64,000 bases of DNA, taken from positions 1-64,000 of the forward strand of contig NW_022204375.1 in the NCBI RefSeq assembly GCF_007655135.1, in the 5' to 3' direction. The notes beneath the pieces are model-generated. The model saw only the letters and a program-made list of their open reading frames with translations. It had not been told where the DNA came from and did no database searches. Of the stretch, positions 21,977 to 34,217 are shown piece by piece. Each line of letters begins with the position of its first letter. The stretch's first letter is position 1. A program made the position numbers and the translations under genes. Source of the DNA: Punica granatum (taxonomy: Eukaryota > Streptophyta > Magnoliopsida > Myrtales > Lythraceae).

Positions 21977-24900
21977 TGTCAGCACCCCATTTTGGCCCAC
22001 CGGCTTCCTACGAGAGAATCTCCGACCAAAGCCCGGGTTACTATTCATCACCCGACGATCATAGGCGAATATGCGGGCACAGAGACATGAATTACAGGAG
22101 AAAAGCAGGGTGCACTAAAAAGGCAGAGGAAAGCTATCAAAAGAACAGACAAACGAGGAACCCCGAAAACAGCGGAGCCGGCACTATGGCACTATTCATC
22201 GCCGGATCACCGGAGCGTCAGAAGATACCCAATATGGGACTTTAAAAATCCCTCTTGGTACCAAAATGACCAATGGCACCTCCGAGCGCATTTCAGAAGC
22301 CTCCTGCTTAAGCCGAGGCACACCCGAACATTTGCAGACGCCTTCCTAACGGGGCTCCCGGGACGCCCGATCCACGGACAAGTAAACGGCACCCGGAAAC
22401 AGGCCTGCACACCCCCAAGGACCACCAGGACCAAGGAATAAGTTTCAGACTGCCTTTCAGAGTTAGTCTTGGTCTCTCGAGCGGATCCCGACCCGGAGAA
22501 AGGACCCCTTTTTGCACAGAAACGTGGCCAGAGACGCTTTTAATGAACCGTCAGTGCACGAAATCCGCGCCAACCAATCCCGAAGACCCCAAGCCTGGGA
22601 AAACGAACCCTGATCGCATTGTACAATCCATTTGGGTTTCCCGGGTACTATTCCGGCAACAAAAGGGCCCCTTTCAAGCGGAATCTTGCGCTTAGAGCTC
22701 ATTCGAGGAAATGTTGACGTCCGAGCTTTGCACCACCCACTCCCAACAACCCCCAGGGGCTAGGAAATCATTTCGGTTCTGACCAAGCAAGTCATACCGA
22801 TCTCCCGAGTGACATTTCAATGGTCACGAATGCCTCCCGACAAGCCTTCGGGACTCGTGTTTGACAAACGGAGATCACAGTGGTCTCCGAACACATCAGA
22901 ACACTCGGGAAACACTGAGAAAGCCCCATTCGCGGATTCCTAGGACGCCTCCGGATATCGATCTCCAACCGAGGCCAACAAGTAAACCGTTCTGTCCAAA
23001 GCACAAAGCATGCCGACACGAGCGGTACATCACGCAGAGGCGCGAACAAGCGATAGAAATGGACAACTTCACCCCGATCATCCAAACGGAGCAAAACCGG
23101 CTTTCGAGTCCCCGGGACGCCCGAGCATTCATCCATACGAAGAATGTCAATACAAGGCTCATTAAAACCGTATTCGCGCATACATCGATAATTCGTCGTT
23201 CAAGCGAATCACGGAAATCGAATGCGTGATCAATCAAGCCCCGAGCTTCTTCCGGCTTTCTTCCTAATCAAGTGGGACCCTTGAGCTAGCCAAGCCGAGC
23301 CGAGCCGAGCCGCGAGCCATGGCTCTCCTCTAAAGACAAGCCAAATGAGCCTCCACCACACATTTTCAAAATATCTTCTTACACCCATCACCTCCCTTCT
23401 CCCATCCATCACCTCCCATCCACTTTCCCCTAACTTCCCCTACACTCAACATGACAACTTCCCCACCCTAATCTTCCTTCCAAAAATTCGGATCCCCTAA
23501 GCACCACTTAATTGCACTTAACTCCACTTAATCTTGTCATATAGTCTTCCTTTATAAGCCCATTGCATCATTAACTTAATGACAACTCCTCTTGCACTCT
23601 CTCTCTAGTATTTCTCACTCAAACAAATGCTCTCAACCTCCCAAGAACTTCAGCAAAATCGCAGCAAGCAAGAACCACCCAAAAACCAAGCAAAACACTC
23701 AAGACTTAAGTCGGAATCCATCCCGACTTAAATCCAAACTTGACCAAACTTCATATCCCACATGTATTCGACCTCCCGAGTCCATTTCCGGTGTTAGTTT
23801 CAGCATTTGAAGCTCCCAGCATGCAGATCTAGAACATTTCAGAATCGGGCCTCTAGGTACTTTCTCGGTTCCTAGGCGAGTCCCGCCCCCCAACTTTGCT
23901 CGAGCCTTGACCAAACTTCTTACCCCACATGTTTTCGACCTTCTAAATCCATTTCCGAGCCTAGTTTTAGCATTTGAAGCCTCCAACACACCGTTTCAGC
24001 AGGTAGCAGAAACAGTGCAGAAACGGGTTTCCATGGCCACCCCGGGATCCTTGGCACGCCATTTCTTCCCACGACCATGGCGAGTCGTGCCATCACTTCA
24101 TAGGGGTTCCTCACAACCCTCACTCTTCCTCGTGACAAGGTGGTCACGTGCCGAGAGCCGTTCAACCGTGCACCACCGCCTTTTCTCTCCTTTCTCCCTT
24201 CACAGATTTTTCCAGTTTTTTTACCGGTTTTCTTTGCATCTTTCAAGAAAATAGACATGTCTAATCCTCATGAAACCACTTCAGGTATGATCCTCACTCA
24301 GTTAGGAGTCCAATGCCACCGATCTCGCACCAAAAGACCACCGGGAGCCTCCCGTAGAGTCGTTTCTTCATCGGGTGCCAGTCAGGTCTTTTCCTCTGGT
24401 TGTCTTTTCTAACCCGAACTTTGCAGGGATGCACAGGTCGGCTCGTGTTGAATCTCGCTACGAGCCACCCATCACCGTGCTCCTCACTCAGTTAGGAGTC
24501 CAATGCCACCGACCTTGCATCAAAAGACCACCGGGAGCCTCCTGTGGAGCCGTTTCTTCATCGGGTGCCAGTCGGGTCTGTTTTGACCCGACTGGGTCTG
24601 TCCTTTTTTTACTGACCCGACTTTGTTTTTGATTTCCGGAAAATCTACGGATGCTCTCCTCCCGAAACCACCACAGGAGTGATCCTTAGACTCTTGGGAA
24701 TCCAACGCAACTGGCCCCGCGCGGAAATTCCATCCCGATCAACCGGTACAGCCCCGACAAGCCAGACTGCCAGTCGGGTCTGCCAGTCGACCCGACTGCA
24801 CCGGTTCGGGTCTGTTCGTTCCAACCGAGTCTCCCGACTCTTTCCTCGTGTTCCGAGGCTAGGTAACATTCCTCTACGACTTAGAGAAGCTAGGATCCCC

Positions 24901-27365
24901 GATGTTTGCTTGTTATGAAGTGTTAATGTGATTTATAAACCGGAAATCATGAAAGTTGCTATTTTTCTTCTAGATCCGGACTTCCTCATGCCTTTCCATG
25001 CACATACGTCCATCATATTCCATTTATGTGCTCATATCATATCCGTATGATGCATAAGTTCATGTGCCATGATAGGAAAAGATCCAAATCGGGGCCGAAG
25101 AGACCATCCCGACCCGTGTGAGCCACGGAAGCTCCCGGTCATTCTTGATGGAATACGGCCGAGAGGTTCCTTGGACCACACAAGTCCGGGAGGCCCTCTT
25201 TCGCCTCGAGATGGGCCGATTCCCGTGTTTTATCCGTTTTGTTATCACTTGAGTCGATGCCGTTTTATTGATTCCGCTTAAATATTTTGTTCGTGCGTGT
25301 TTGTATGCTCTTTTGCGTGATTATGACCATGGCGGCATCGATGTGATTAAAACGTGTGTTATTATCGTGTTTGATGTATCATGCATGTAAGATACGATCG
25401 TCACCGAATAATTTCACGAATGGGAGAAACGGGACGTATCATTCGGCTAATTAAATCACTTGGACCAAATAATTGGGTTAATCGATCCTTAATTCGTAAA
25501 CGCATCGATGGTTTACGGAACGGCGAGAATGCCCTTTTTCACTAAAATTCACAATTTCAAAATACCGAGACGCGTAACACGAATAGAATTGACGTCTAGC
25601 GAGTACTCACGTGCCTTGACTCGAGTCCGGGCCCAATTTGAGGCGGCCCGAGTCGGGGCATGAGAATCCTTCTTAGACTCCTTCATGTGACGCAAATCTC
25701 CAATTTATACACGAACATCACAATTTTATCATCCAAGGGCATAACCGTCATTCCTTGATTCACCGATACCCTAGGCGCTAGGAAGCCGGAAACGCCTCGA
25801 TCTATGGACGGAAAAGGGCTACCCGTTCGGGTACGAGTTTCATTCACACGGCCCATTCCGTCCACTTTCGGTGTTTCTATCTTCCTATCGTAGATTCGGT
25901 GGGGAGCATTTTATTTCAGTTACAAAATACAAAGAACCGGACTAATCATACATTCGGCCTAATCAAACACTAGATAATGGATAAGCGGAATGATAGATTC
26001 CAATCTAGAGTCAAAACACGAGTTTGGATAATTCGGTGAAACCGTAGCGACACTTAACTGAATAAGAGTCTTAAAACAAACACACACATGTAATTGGCTT
26101 AGAACCCTATTCTAATCCACCATCTATGTTTGCCTAGGTTAGATACATTGTTTGCTAATCAACCCCGATTAATAACTGATTAAATCACGTACATTCGACT
26201 TAATACACCACTTGTCTGTATTCACCGACAATTGTCAGTTGCTTTCTGTATCGTGTCAGTTACATCAGTTTTCTTCAGTTTTATTCTTGCTTTTGATGAT
26301 TTATTGCGGTTCGGGCCCGAACCCATAAGTCACGTGTTGCATGGGGTCCAACGCCCCAAATCACCGAACACGAGATCCAACGCCTCTTAACTCACCGAGC
26401 GCGTGCAACTCGAGTGCGGAATGGGATCTAGCCTCGATTCACCGTCACACTCCGAATACGGCCTATGTGGAAGGCGGATTTGGATTGAGCGCGTGAAACG
26501 TGTTTAGATATCACCCGGGAGCTCGATCGATCCAACGGTTACAGTGGAAACAAGTCGTTTTTCTGCAAATCGACGGTTCGATCGGACCCGACCCCGGCTC
26601 TTTGAGCCCGCGTTGCCTTAATTTATTTATCGGTTATTCAAAATACACGGTGAGCAGGAGCGGAATAGTGGCCCAATGCAAACCGATCGGGATCCATTTA
26701 CTTATTCGGTTATACTTTGTAATTGTTCGAGAGAACATTGTGAGGATTCTATTTGTATGTTCATTCATCTCCTTGTAAGGATCCCCGATCGGTGAGCGAG
26801 AGGTCCGAGTGCTGGATCGGTTAAGTTGATCTATCGCCACCAAAGGGTGAGTAAGCTTGGATACTCGTGGTTTCGGTTCACGCAGGGAATCAACCATCAC
26901 GGTTCGATGAACTGTAACGCTAAGATAGTGAACCGACTCCTCGATGCACAAGCCTACTCATCTTTCGGACTCTTGGTCCAACTTGATCAATTCATCGAAT
27001 TTACGGTGTCAAAACGGGCGAGTCGAGCGCAACTCTAAATCACGCGGTAAATAAACAAAATGGCAAGCCTAGCAAGCTAGAGTACCGAGAGGGCGTGCGG
27101 GATATAGGTCCGCACATAATAGAACCCCCGAATTCGGAATTTTCGGTTCCGTACGACCATTGCCTTAGCATTTAGGTGTATCCCGTACCCCTAGACCCGG
27201 GTAACTTGCCGGCCCTCGACCCTCGGGTCGTAAAATGGCAAGTGGCGACTCCTTCTCTCACGCGTGTCCGTCACGCGTCCCCCCCCGGGAAAGTGGACAC
27301 TCCCAAGCCGCGCGATCCAAAAGCGCGCATGCGTGCCCCGACGAGATCAAATTCGGGTGCGCACA
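21977..27365 (+). repeat. LTR D2, first inner LTR of element D (5389 bp)
   Basis: Same ends as D1, but preceded by a polypurine tract and followed by a PBS, so it serves both as 3' LTR of I1 and as 5' LTR of I2. It shares with D3 alone the variants TCTGGTTGTC, AGGTCGGCTCGTG, CCTTAGACTC and ATAGGTCCGC, and shares the 21-bp deletion with D3 and D4. Private changes include GAGATCCAACG (26373 region), which breaks one pair of the second YCAAC hairpin, and GCACATAATAG near 27113. The poly-C run near the end is 8 long against 10 in D1. Confidence 0.92.
23551..23558 (+). promoter_or_regulatory. TATA motif of LTR D2
   Basis: TTTATAAG at the same offset as in D1. As an internal LTR it could drive transcription of unit 2. 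Confidence 0.5.
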
Positions 27366-27368
27366 GCT

Positions 27369-27386
27369 TGGCGACTCCACTGGGGA
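27369..27386 (+). promoter_or_regulatory. PBS of internal region I2
   Basis: TGGCGACTCCACTGGGGA, identical to that of I1 and three bases after the LTR. Confidence 0.82.
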
Positions 27387-29056
27387 CATCTAGAGGGTTC
27401 AGGCTCAATCCCGTTTGCTTGCTTGCTTGTTTATTTACTGCTTTCCGTCGTTTACCGCTTATCTATTTACGCACATTTATTTCACGTATGCATTGCATAT
27501 CATACTAGTTTCTTAGGTACCTTGTCCGACATCCCACGGGCACCAATATAGGAAGCTAGGTTAGTCAGAGGTTCCGAGTAAGGGAACGGATCGAGTCGGC
27601 TATGCCACCGAACCGGCCCCCAAAGATCCTCGCTCGATTTCAAGGAATTCACACCCTTGAGTCGGGAGCCCCCATCCATAGATAGCACGGTCCCTGTAGC
27701 ACCGAACCATGCATCGTGCTATGCCTCCATGCAAGCCTTCAACCCGACTCCGACAAATAGTCCATCAGGTCGGCCTGCGTGCCACTTTGAGTCTCTTCTA
27801 TTTTGAGAGTGATGTACATGTACCTTGTAATTTATATTAAGCCGTGGGCATTTACTCTCTTCGTACACATGCATCGTGCAGTTTTCAAAAATTAGGATGT
27901 CATTCATGTTGACAAGTCCTAAACGGAGTTTCCTGTCGTCTTGGTAAGGGACGCCTTGCTCGGCCTCCTGCCCGCGCCTCGACAAAGTCCGCCAACACAC
28001 GAGAACCTCACCGACTCGCCACAGAACGCAAATGGGGTATATTCCGGGACAAAATGATCGACCTCATCAACACTAGGTTCGATCACCGAGAGGTCGCTGA
28101 GAGATGAAGAACTCGCCGGCCAACCACCTTAGAGGGATCTCTCCCAAACCCGTGCCAAGATGCAGAGATGCGGTCAGGAGCTTGCTTGAGCGAACGCCGC
28201 CCTAGAGAGGTCTAGGAAGAGGGCTCGAGGAGGCCCACACATGCACTCTAGGATAGATATCTCTGTAAGGCCCTCGCCTAGAACCGATGCTTTCCGGGGC
28301 CGCGCTCGCTCAAACCCCGAGTGTGGTGGCAAATCAGCTTAAGGCTCTATTTTACAAAATTTGCATTGTATTTTGAACCTTTCGAGTCAATGTGAACGAC
28401 AACATTAGCTTTTGAAAACTCACGTACTGCATGCATCCTATCCATTTACTGTTTTACACTACAATTAACACTATCACACGGTAGACAAAGTTGTGACCGC
28501 CTTTGCAGGTGGACCTCTCGTGGTCCTCACCCTTCCTCCACGGCGAGACGATCGGTAGCTCAAGGGCCAACCATCCAGGCAACACTAACTCCCCATTAAT
28601 CCCGCGCAATCGATTATGTCATTGCATGGTTGAGCACACGTCCCTCTATGCTACAAGTGCTTCCATCAGCACAACTGAGCGTGCCATTTCCGCGTCGTGC
28701 GAGCATGCCTCCACCTTCTCCATGCACACACCCTCGGCGTGCTCGTACGACGCCTACCAGGCTAGTTCAATCCCCTAAGCCCTTACGCTGAAATCGCGAA
28801 TATGGTTTACTCCTTCATTATTTTCTTTTCCCATTGTAGGAAATTCTACACAAGAAGACAGCCTGAATACTGATCGACCACAATTGAGACAACAAACGTC
28901 TTCCATCCATCCAGCTCCTTGGGATTTCAACACTGAGTCCCCATCCCTGCTCCACAAAGCAAGACCGCAAGCAAATCAGCGTCACCGCATTGCAGCGCCT
29001 CACGCTATTCCTCAGCATTGACCTTTGCTTTCGCATTTCTTGCACTTTCCTATCAA

Positions 29057-30871
29057 CCCCGCATTTATTGCATCGGGCTTCGGCCCCTCATCGGGCTTTG
29101 GCCTGCATCGGGCTCCGGCCCCGCATTTACTGCATCGGGCTCCGGCCCGGCATCGGGCTCCGGCCCCGCGTTTACTGCATCGGGCTTCGGCCCCGCATCG
29201 GGCTCCGGCCTCGCATTTACTGCATCGGGCTTCGGCCCCGCATCGGGCTCCGGCCCCGCATCGGGCTCCGGCCCCGCATCGGGCTCCGGCCCCTCATCGG
29301 GCTTTGGCCCCGCATCGGGCTCCGGCCCCGCATTTACTGCATCGGGCTCCGGCCCCGCGTTTACTGCATCGGGCTCCTGCCCCGCGTTTACTGCATCGGG
29401 CTTCGGCCCCGCATCGGGCTCCGGCCTCGCATTTACTGCATCGGGCTTCGGCCCCGCATCGGGCTCCGGCCCTGCATCGGGCTCCGGCCCCGCATCGGGC
29501 TTCGGCCCCGCATCGGGCTCCGGCCTCGCATTTACTGCATCGGGCTTCGGCCCCGCATCGGGCTCCGGCCCTGCATCGGGCTCCGGCCCCTCATCGGGCT
29601 TCGGCCCCTCATCGGGCTTTGGCCCCGCATCGGGCTCCGGCCCCGCATTTACTGCATCGGGCTCCGGCCCCGCGTTTACTGCATCGGGCTTCGGCCCCGC
29701 ATCGGGCTCCGGCCTCGCATTTACTGCATCGGGCTTCGGCCCCGCATCGGGCTCCGGCCCTGCATCGGGCTCCGGCCCTGCATCGGGCTTCGGCCCCTCA
29801 TCGGGCTTTGGCCCCGCATCGGGCTCCGGCCCTGCATTTACTGCATCGGGCTCCGACCCCGTATTTACTGCATCGGGCTTCGGCCTCGCATCGGGCTCCG
29901 GCCCTGCATCGGGCTCCGGCCCCTCATCGGGCTTTGGCCCCGCATCGGGCTCCGGCCCTACATTTACTGCATCGGGCTCCGACCCCGTATTTACTGCATC
30001 GGGCTTCGGCCTCGCATCGGGCTCCGGCCCTGCATCGAGCTCCGGCCCCTCATCGGGCTTTGGCCCCGCATCGGGCTCCGGCCCCGCATTTACTGCATCG
30101 GGCTCCGGCCCCGCATCAGGCTCCGGCCCGGCATCGGGCTCCGGCCCCGCATTTACTGCATCGGGCTTCGGCCCCGCATTTACTGCATCGGGCTCCGGCC
30201 CCGCATTTACTGCATCGGGCTTCGGCCCCGCATCGGGCTCCGGCCCTGCATCGGGCTTCGGCCCCGCATTTACTGCATCGGGCTCCGGCCCGCATTTACT
30301 GCATCGGGCTTCGACCCCGCATTTACTGCATCGGGCTTCGGCCTCACATTGGGCTCCGGCCCTGCATCGGGCTCCGGCCCCTCATCGGGCTCCGGCCCCG
30401 CATCGGGCTCCGGCCCCGCATTTACTGCATCGGGCTCCGGCCCCGCGTTAACTGCATCGGGCTTCGGCCCCGCATCGGGCTCCGGCCCCGCATCGGGCTC
30501 CGGCCCCGCGTTTACTGCATCGGGCTTCGGCCCCGCATCGGGCTCCGGCCCTGCATTGGGCTCCGGCCCCGCAATTACTGCATTGGGCTTCGGCCCCGCA
30601 TCGAGCTCCGGCCCTGCATCGGGTTCCGGTCCCGCATTTACTGCATTAGGCTTCGACCTCACATCGGCCTCCGGCCCTGCATTTACTTTTGGGTTTCGGC
30701 CCTGCATCGGGCTCCGGCCCCACTTTTGGGCTTTAGCCCCACTTTTGGGCTTCGGCCCCACTTTTGGGCTTCGGCCCCTCATCGGGCCTCGGTCCCGCAT
30801 TTGCTGCTTTTGGGCTCCGGCCCCGCATTTACTGCTTTCAGGTTTTGACCACTCGCGTTTACTGCTTTCAG
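29057..30871 (+). repeat. Tandem array a in I2
   Basis: Same 18- and 27-bp units as in I1. The 126-bp higher-order block starts at 29798, 29924 and 30050. One unit near 30285 lacks a C and shifts the frame, which is why open frames switch there. Confidence 0.95.
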
Positions 30872-33312
30872 GCTCAACTAAAATCCAAAATCGACTTGGA
30901 TTCAAATTCATCCAAGCGATACTCCGAGGAGCAAGTCTAATCCTTCAACCGCAAAAGATCACAGGCAACAGCTCCGACGAACAGAGCATGGCCCTGCCCA
31001 CCCGCCGCGAAAGTCACTAGCACGATCACATCTCCGACCGGAGAATGATCCCTGCCCACCCTCCGCTGTGGCCATCAACCAGCCACTGGGGCAACATGCA
31101 CTCTTCCCTAAACTCTCTTTTACATTTATTCATGAATGGGCTCCAGGCATGAACAAACCCTTCAAGTGGCACTTGGACCATCCCAGAGATGCTCTATTGG
31201 TTCTGTCGGACCTATTCGACTCGCCTGTCCTCATTGGACCCGGCTCCTTGAGCCTTCCCTAGGACGGCTGCGCATGCCAACCCGTAATCAGGGAAAGTAC
31301 ACCTATATGGCCCTAGTCACGGTTTGCCCACTCCAGGGTGGTGATGACTAAACTCTCGGAATTGAGTGTCCCTCACGCGCGGCACTCCATGGGTCGCACG
31401 CTGGACGATGGGACTTCCCATGGGATCACTTTACATTTCTTACCGTACATTCCACCGTACAATCACCCAATGCATCATCTTCTTTGTCATCTCTCACAGG
31501 GACATGCCGGTTACAGGCAAAGAACGATACACGGGTTCACATCTCCCTGAGAATTCCACTCGGACCCTTTGCTCATACTTCGACGAGGGAGGTTTCCGAC
31601 GAATATGTACCCCCTATGAAGCCGACGACGAAAGCGTTCGAACGAGCCGCATGCCTTCAACGCAACCGTCTTAATCGACAAACAAACATGCCTATCGGCT
31701 TTGAGAGCACACCTCTCCGGCGTACAACTGATGCTGGAGCGACAACGCACGATCGGGTGCGGCAATCATACAAGACTCCCGACACAGGCTACAATGATCA
31801 GGGCATCCCCGTCCAACATTCACGCGGAGGCAACCTTGGTCACCCACACTCCTGGGGCAATTTTGTTTTCGTTTTAGACAATAGGGGAAATAACTTGTAA
31901 AGCTTGCAAGGACAAAAGACGCGAAGTTCGACTTTCGAGTGCACAAGAATCAGACTTCTGAGAAAACCAGCCATCACAAAATTGGGCTAGGATAACGAAG
32001 TACATCAAGTCTCCATGGGGCTAAGCAAACAAAAGTGGCCTCGGCAATGCAAAGTCGAGGAGTTTCAAACAAATACAAGGGGCACAATACAGACCCCAAC
32101 TGCAAAAAAAAAAACAGAGCGAAAAGACGCGGGAAAAACCCGCCAACAAAAAATGGGGCAATGCCGAGGTTTACCAAAAGCACCGGCACCCCAAATCCAA
32201 AAGAAATGAACAAACCCCGACAAAAAGGGGAAGCAGCAGACACAACTCCTCGACGGAGACAGAATGTAACGCACTCGGAAGTCGATTTATTCGAACCCTT
32301 CGCCCTTGCAAACTCGAGAGACAAAAGAATCGAGCCTGCTAGGTCGAAAACCCCTCGGGGCGATCTAGGCAAAAATTAGGGCAAAAGAGAGGCACGACTG
32401 AAAATCCCAAGGCGGGCGGTCGTGGCAAAAGGAGAGTTCATCCCCTTTAGGTTGAGAGGTACGGCCCCGAGGCGGGTGACCGTAGCAAAAGGAGAGTAAA
32501 ATGAGAGATAAACAAAACAGTCACCCTGGGCCTTCGCACACTGCGCGGACCAGGGATCCCCAAGGGAAATGGCCAGGTTATCTACTCCAACACGACCCCG
32601 ATCGGCTCTCCTACCGAACTCAACCGTCCAAGGCGGATTCTTCTTCAAGCACAGCGGGCGACCAAGCACGCAATCCAAACAGTTTAAGACAGCCAACGCC
32701 AACCGAAGGACGGAAGAGAAGGGGGTACATCTCACGACAAGCGTGAACCCGTGTATCCTTTTAGCCTTGGGCAACCGGCTCCCCAAGCTTTCTCTTTTCT
32801 CCTTGTCATTTACATAACTCCAAAATGGGTCACAGCCACCCTTCAATCGGCTACCACAAAGCCAAAATCCTAGACATTTCTTTCCGGGAGTCTAGTCATA
32901 ACACTCTGAAAATAACTAGACCGAGGTCTGACCAAGTTTGAACAAAATTCCGCATGCGGGTTACAAATGCAGCCACCCTACGGTATCCTGATGAGAAGGG
33001 TCCTAAGTTTACGGGCGCGTCGAACAACCGATAGAGTCGCTTGGGCACCTTTGAGAACGTCTCGATATGCCCATGCAAGGCCAACAGGAGCCCCGGAGGC
33101 CTCACATCGGGGCCTCTGAAAGCGGGACCCCCATTCGCATCACCAAAGCAAAAACTCTCCACGGGTCGCCCAGGCAACCCGAAACTGAAGAGCATGCGTT
33201 ACAAACACTTCATTTTACCTGTGCTTACAAATCGCTAGTAATCCCATGACTTACTAATGATGTCAGGATCACAGGTACAACAAACACAAGAACTACGGCG
33301 AACTCTGATTTA

Positions 33313-34004
33313 CGACCCCTCGGGTCCATCTCGGCTTTTAAATTCCAGTTCAGGTCTATCCTGGCCCCTCGGGTCCATCCCGGCTTTTAAATTTCTGTTC
33401 AGGTCTATCCTGGCCCCTCGGGTCCATCCCGGCTTTTAAATTTCTGTTCAGGTCTATCCTGGCCCCTCGGGTCCATCCCGGCTTTTAAATTTCTGTTCAG
33501 GTCTATCCTGGCCCCTCGGGTCCACCCGGCTTTTAAATTCCAGTTCAGGTCTATCCTGGCCCCTCGGGTCCATCCCGGCTTTTAAATTTCTGTTCAGGTC
33601 TATCCTGGCCCCTCGGGTCCATCCCGGCTTTTAAATTCCAGTTCAGGTCTATCCTGGCCCCTCGGGTCCATCCCGGCTTTTAAATTCCAGTTCAGGTCTA
33701 TCCTGGCCCCTCGGGTCCATCCCGGCTTTTAAATTCCAGTTCAGGTCTATCCTGGCCCCTCGGGTCCATCCCGGCTTTTAAATTCCAGTTCAGGTCTATC
33801 CTGGCCCCTCGGGTCCATCCCGGCTTTTAAATTTCTGTTCAGGTCTATCCTGGCCCCTCGGGTCCATCCCGGCTTTTAAATTCCAGTTCAGGTCTATCCT
33901 GGCCCCTCGGGTCCATCCCGGCTTTTAAATTCTGTTCTGGTCTATCCTGGCCCCTCGGGTCCATCCCGGCTTTTAAATTTCTGTTCAGGTCTATCCTGGG
34001 CCCC
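33313..34004 (+). repeat. Tandem array b in I2 (49-bp unit, about 14 copies)
   Basis: Same unit as in I1, with 14 copies of GGCTTTTAAAT. This is the shortest of the three b arrays. One unit has a single-base loss in the CCACCCGG part. Confidence 0.94.
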
Positions 34005-34203
34005 TTTCAGGTTCATCCCGTTTTCTTTCGGGTTTATCCCAGTTTCCTTCGGGTCCGTCCCGGTCTTAATTTCCAGCAATATCCCTATACATCCAAGCAG
34101 GCCGCGAGCAGCCACGGTGAAGCTACAACGGAGCGGTCGCCAGGACCAAAAAGGGGATGCTTGTTATGGTCTTTGGCCACATCCTCTAACCGAGCATGCA
34201 ACC

Positions 34204-34212
34204 AAAGAGGGG
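34204..34212 (+). promoter_or_regulatory. Polypurine tract of I2
   Basis: AAAGAGGGG followed by CAAGC and the TGTCAGC start of LTR D3. Confidence 0.7.
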
Positions 34213-34217
34213 CAAGC

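Larger units (their letters stand above)
27366..34217 (+). mobile_element. Internal region I2 of element D (6852 bp, non-coding)
   Basis: Same order of parts as I1: PBS (27369-27386), leader, array a (29057-30871), shared non-coding stretch, array b (33313-34004), tail and polypurine tract. It shares with I3 against I1 the variants TTTGCTCATAC, CACAACTCCTCG, AACTCGAGAG and GAAAATAACTAG. It alone lacks one copy of the 46-bp repeat carrying GCGGGAAAAACCCGC (single copy at 32129-32143). No gene is seen. Confidence 0.87.

Noticed and set aside
28990..31020. Long frames in array a of I2 (477-676 codons)
   Set aside because: Same repeat artefact; a single missing base near 30285 makes the three frames swap peptides, with no sign of protein-level selection.
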